Positions 9,409 to 11,216 of a stretch of DNA of 11,216 bases are shown piece after piece (positions within the stretch are counted from its first letter, which is position 1; every line of letters starts with the position of its first letter). This stretch comes from an uncultured Clostridia bacterium. GTDB taxonomy: Bacteria; Bacillota; Clostridia; Oscillospirales; Acutalibacteraceae. The position numbers were made by a program, and so were the translations under genes. The stretch covers positions 1 to 11,216 of the forward strand of contig CALEJF010000036.1 of NCBI GenBank assembly GCA_937898625.1, written 5' to 3'. The notes below the pieces were generated by a model. The model was given only the letters and a program-made list of their open reading frames with translations. It had not been told where the DNA came from and made no database searches.

Positions 9409-11043
9409 TCAATCTAATCTACCGTGAATATTCTTTTTACGAGGGAAAGACCGTTGTAATTTGACGGTTGATAGGCGGTGTAGCACCCCAGTAAAATTCC
9501 CGTTATAACCTCTATCCATACGACTGAACGGCGTATGGATATGAACGGTCACTTTCTCCTTACTAACATCAACTCTTTCTACAAAGGTGTTAATCATAAT
9601 TCTCTTGAACTCGTCATCAGACTGGTCATAATCGTTCTGAACATCTTCAACATATTGAACAATGAACTCTTTAATATCTTCTGGCGTAATATCTTCTGCG
9701 TCGAAGATATTTTTTCTTTTTTCTAACTCATCTTCGATTTGATATCTTCGTCTTGCTAATTCTCCATTTTTCTCATCGAGCATTTCTTTACTCATATTAC
9801 CATCGATATATAAATCTCTTAATCTTTCTTGTTTCTTATCGATTTGTGATAACTCTTTTTTGAGTTGAGCAGTGGATACAACTGGTGCGTCTCTCATTGC
9901 TATAATCTCTTCAAAAGCAACTTGGGCAATTTGATTAAGTTGCTCTTCATTCATAACAACACTCATTACTGATTGAAGAACTCTTGGCTCAACCCAATCC
10001 TTATTGAGAGCTGGGTTTTTACAACCATTTTTCTGTTTTACTTTGCCAATACATTGATAATAGTAATTTAGTTTACCATGTTTATTCTTGTGTCCATTTG
10101 AACGCTTAGAACCATTGGCACAAATTCTGCTACCACATTCTTCACAATATGCTTTCCCAGTTAAATAGTAAAAGCGTTTTTGTGTTCTCTGTCTAGCTTG
10201 TGCCTTTTCACTTGATTCTTTACAAAGTTCTTGAACTTGATGCCAAAGCTGTTTATCAATTGGATGGTCTTTAATAATCCCATCAAGACGAACTGTTTCT
10301 TTTTTGTCTATTGTGTAGACATAGTTACCAATATACTTTTCATTCCTTAAAAGGTCATAAAGTGTACGAGTATTAAATGGCTTACCACGCTGGTTGCGAT
10401 ATCCTTCTTTGTTAAGTCTTTCGCAAATTTCTGTTTTAGGATATCCTTGTACATACTCTTCGAAAATGCGTTTGACAATCTTTGCATTTTCGTTTGGCAC
10501 ATAATATCCATCTTCATCAAGAGAATATCCGAACAGCACTTGTCCGCCAGCGTGTTTGCCTTTTAATGCATTTTCTCTAAGACCTTTCCTTACCTCAGCA
10601 GCAAGGTTAGCAGAGTAATATTGGTCAATAGTTTCAAGGAAGCCCTCTAACAATTCGCCCTCTGGTGTATCATCAATCTTCTGAGATACAGAAACAACTT
10701 TAACATCTATATCTCTTAGTTTCTTTTTATACAACGCACTATCAAATTTGTTCCTCGCAAAACGGTTAAACTTATGAACCAAAACATAATCGGCTTGAAT
10801 ATGACCTTTCAATAACTTGTTAATCATATTCTGGAAGTCTTCACGGTCATCTGTTTTACCGCTCTGTGCTTCGTCTGTAAACTCTGCTACTAACTCAATG
10901 TTCTCTCTTTCACAATACTCACGGATTGCCCTTAATTGAGCGTCAATACTTTCTTCACGCTGATTGTTAGAAGAGAAACGAGCGTAAGCAACTGCAACTT
11001 TTCTTCTGTTATCCCTTATTATCGTCCTTGTCATACTCGCCAT
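9409..11043 (-). CDS. Large serine recombinase (phage-type integrase)
   Basis: A 544-residue site-specific recombinase that would integrate and excise the element through serine-linked DNA breaks. The N-terminal catalytic domain shows YARFSS with the nucleophile S24, DDRED (R67) and NRFARN (R94, R97). It continues with the recombinase domain (about 165-280), a zinc ribbon (CEECG near residue 300, then YYYQC and GC), a long coiled coil (about 385-450, KKELSQIDKKQERLRDLY) and a basic tail. The start is the ATG at 11043 with AAGGA about 11 bases before; the frame extends further only through a TTG. The DRxSR Asp is N93, also seen in some active family members. Transposon recombinases of the TndX/TnpX type are an alternative; context favours a phage. 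Confidence 0.94.
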   Translation of the reverse strand: MASMTRTIIRDNRRKVAVAYARFSSNNQREESIDAQLRAIREYCERENIELVAEFTDEAQSGKTDDREDFQNMINKLLKGHIQADYVLVHKFNRFARNKFDSALYKKKLRDIDVKVVSVSQKIDDTPEGELLEGFLETIDQYYSANLAAEVRKGLRENALKGKHAGGQVLFGYSLDEDGYYVPNENAKIVKRIFEEYVQGYPKTEICERLNKEGYRNQRGKPFNTRTLYDLLRNEKYIGNYVYTIDKKETVRLDGIIKDHPIDKQLWHQVQELCKESSEKAQARQRTQKRFYYLTGKAYCEECGSRICANGSKRSNGHKNKHGKLNYYYQCIGKVKQKNGCKNPALNKDWVEPRVLQSVMSVVMNEEQLNQIAQVAFEEIIAMRDAPVVSTAQLKKELSQIDKKQERLRDLYIDGNMSKEMLDEKNGELARRRYQIEDELEKRKNIFDAEDITPEDIKEFIVQYVEDVQNDYDQSDDEFKRIMINTFVERVDVSKEKVTVHIHTPFSRMDRGYNGNFTGVLHRLSTVKLQRSFPRKKNIHGRLD

Positions 11044-11083
11044 TAGATACACTTCCTTAGATGATTTATTGCAAAACAAATAG

Positions 11084-11134
11084 TTATACTACATAAATCA
11101 CCTCTTTTCTTATAACCTTTTTAATTAGTGTCAT
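11084..11134 (-). CDS. Possible 16-codon leader peptide upstream of the recombinase
   Basis: A short frame (MTLIKKVIRKEVIYVV) follows AGGAGGTGAT (11143-11152), a full-length match to the anti-Shine-Dalgarno, 8 bases away. An alternative TTG start at 11140 in another frame gives six codons. The frame overlaps the second ribosome binding site and ends before the recombinase start. A regulatory leader is plausible; an expressed peptide is unproven. Confidence 0.4.
   Translation of the reverse strand: MTLIKKVIRKEVIYVV
11089..11105 (-). promoter_or_regulatory. Strong ribosome binding site with AUG immediately followed by UAG
   Basis: AGAGGTGATTT precedes ATG (11092-11094) at ideal spacing, but the next codon is TAG (11089-11091). 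This AUG is in the same frame as the recombinase and 17 codons before its likely start. It may be a start-stop element holding ribosomes near the gene or titrating initiation. Confidence 0.5.
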
Positions 11135-11216
11135 AAGTCAACATCACCTCCTCTTAAATATATACTAACACAATAATCAGAATAAGTGAAATAAAATGAT
11201 TCTATTTACCTATTGA
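11135..11216 (-). promoter_or_regulatory. Probable promoter region of the recombinase (not resolved)
   Basis: AT-rich sequence upstream of the leader. The best minus-strand candidate is TTCACT and TAGTAT with a 17-base spacer, ending shortly before the first strong ribosome binding site; both boxes are poor. No gene is seen from 11135 to the end of the window. Confidence 0.3.

Noticed and set aside
11044..11079. Recombinase start at the TTG at 11079
   Set aside because: No ribosome binding site at the right distance; the ATG at 11043 has one and gives a normal N-terminus.
1..11216. Reassignment of TAG to an amino acid
   Set aside because: TAG ends two credible genes at sensible places (5719 and 9045), and no tRNA with a CUA anticodon is in the array.
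1..11216. CRISPR array or insertion sequence
   Set aside because: No regularly spaced repeats and no transposase with flanking inverted repeats; the only repeats are promoter and operator-like.

Overview
The window looks like part of a large temperate phage, or an integrated or extrachromosomal phage-like element, of a low-GC anaerobic Firmicute, most likely a Clostridia-type gut bacterium. The supporting signs are AT-rich DNA, strong AGGAGG-type ribosome binding sites, consensus sigma-A promoters, an oxygen-sensitive class III ribonucleotide reductase, a tRNA-Glu body that closely resembles my memory of the Bacillus subtilis tRNA, a dense rightward series of small phage-type genes, and a leftward block with a large serine recombinase. 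Host and element type are inferences; no structural phage gene is in the window.

Layout. 1-1450: the 3' end of nrdD, then nrdG (1-base overlap) and a dUTPase. 1451-1686: two near-identical consensus promoters in direct repeat, then a hairpin leader. 1687-4551: an 11-gene tRNA array (Lys-UUU, Ile-UAU, Leu-UAA, Pro-UGG, Arg-UCU, Leu-UAG, Gln-UUG, Glu-UUC, Thr-UGU, Ser-UGA, Gly-UCC), interspersed with an HNH endonuclease gene, a 76-aa unknown, a 42-aa unknown, a six-helix membrane protein and at least two spacers that can fold into elaborate RNAs. All 11 tRNAs have U34 and an encoded CCA. 4552-8122: rightward genes for two small unknown or zinc proteins, a UPF0316-like membrane protein, thymidylate synthase, guanylate kinase, a promoter/operator-like gap, two proteins sharing a zinc-ribbon module, and a small phage protein. 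8123-8327: convergent gap with a long stem and a bidirectional terminator. 8328-9278 (minus): a three-gene operon with two paralogous resolvase-fold proteins that have lost catalytic residues. 9279-9408: a 39-bp imperfect palindrome. 9409-11043 (minus): the large serine recombinase, preceded by an unusual leader with two strong ribosome binding sites that lead only to tiny reading frames.

How it works together. NrdDG, dUTPase, thymidylate synthase and guanylate kinase form an anaerobic nucleotide supply set: ribonucleotide reduction, dUTP to dUMP, dUMP to dTMP, and GMP/dGMP phosphorylation. The tRNA set supplements decoding of A-ending codons, which suits an AT-rich genome, and is driven by its own tandem promoter. 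The leftward block would handle integration and excision; the inactive resolvase-like proteins next to it are the most unusual protein-level observation.
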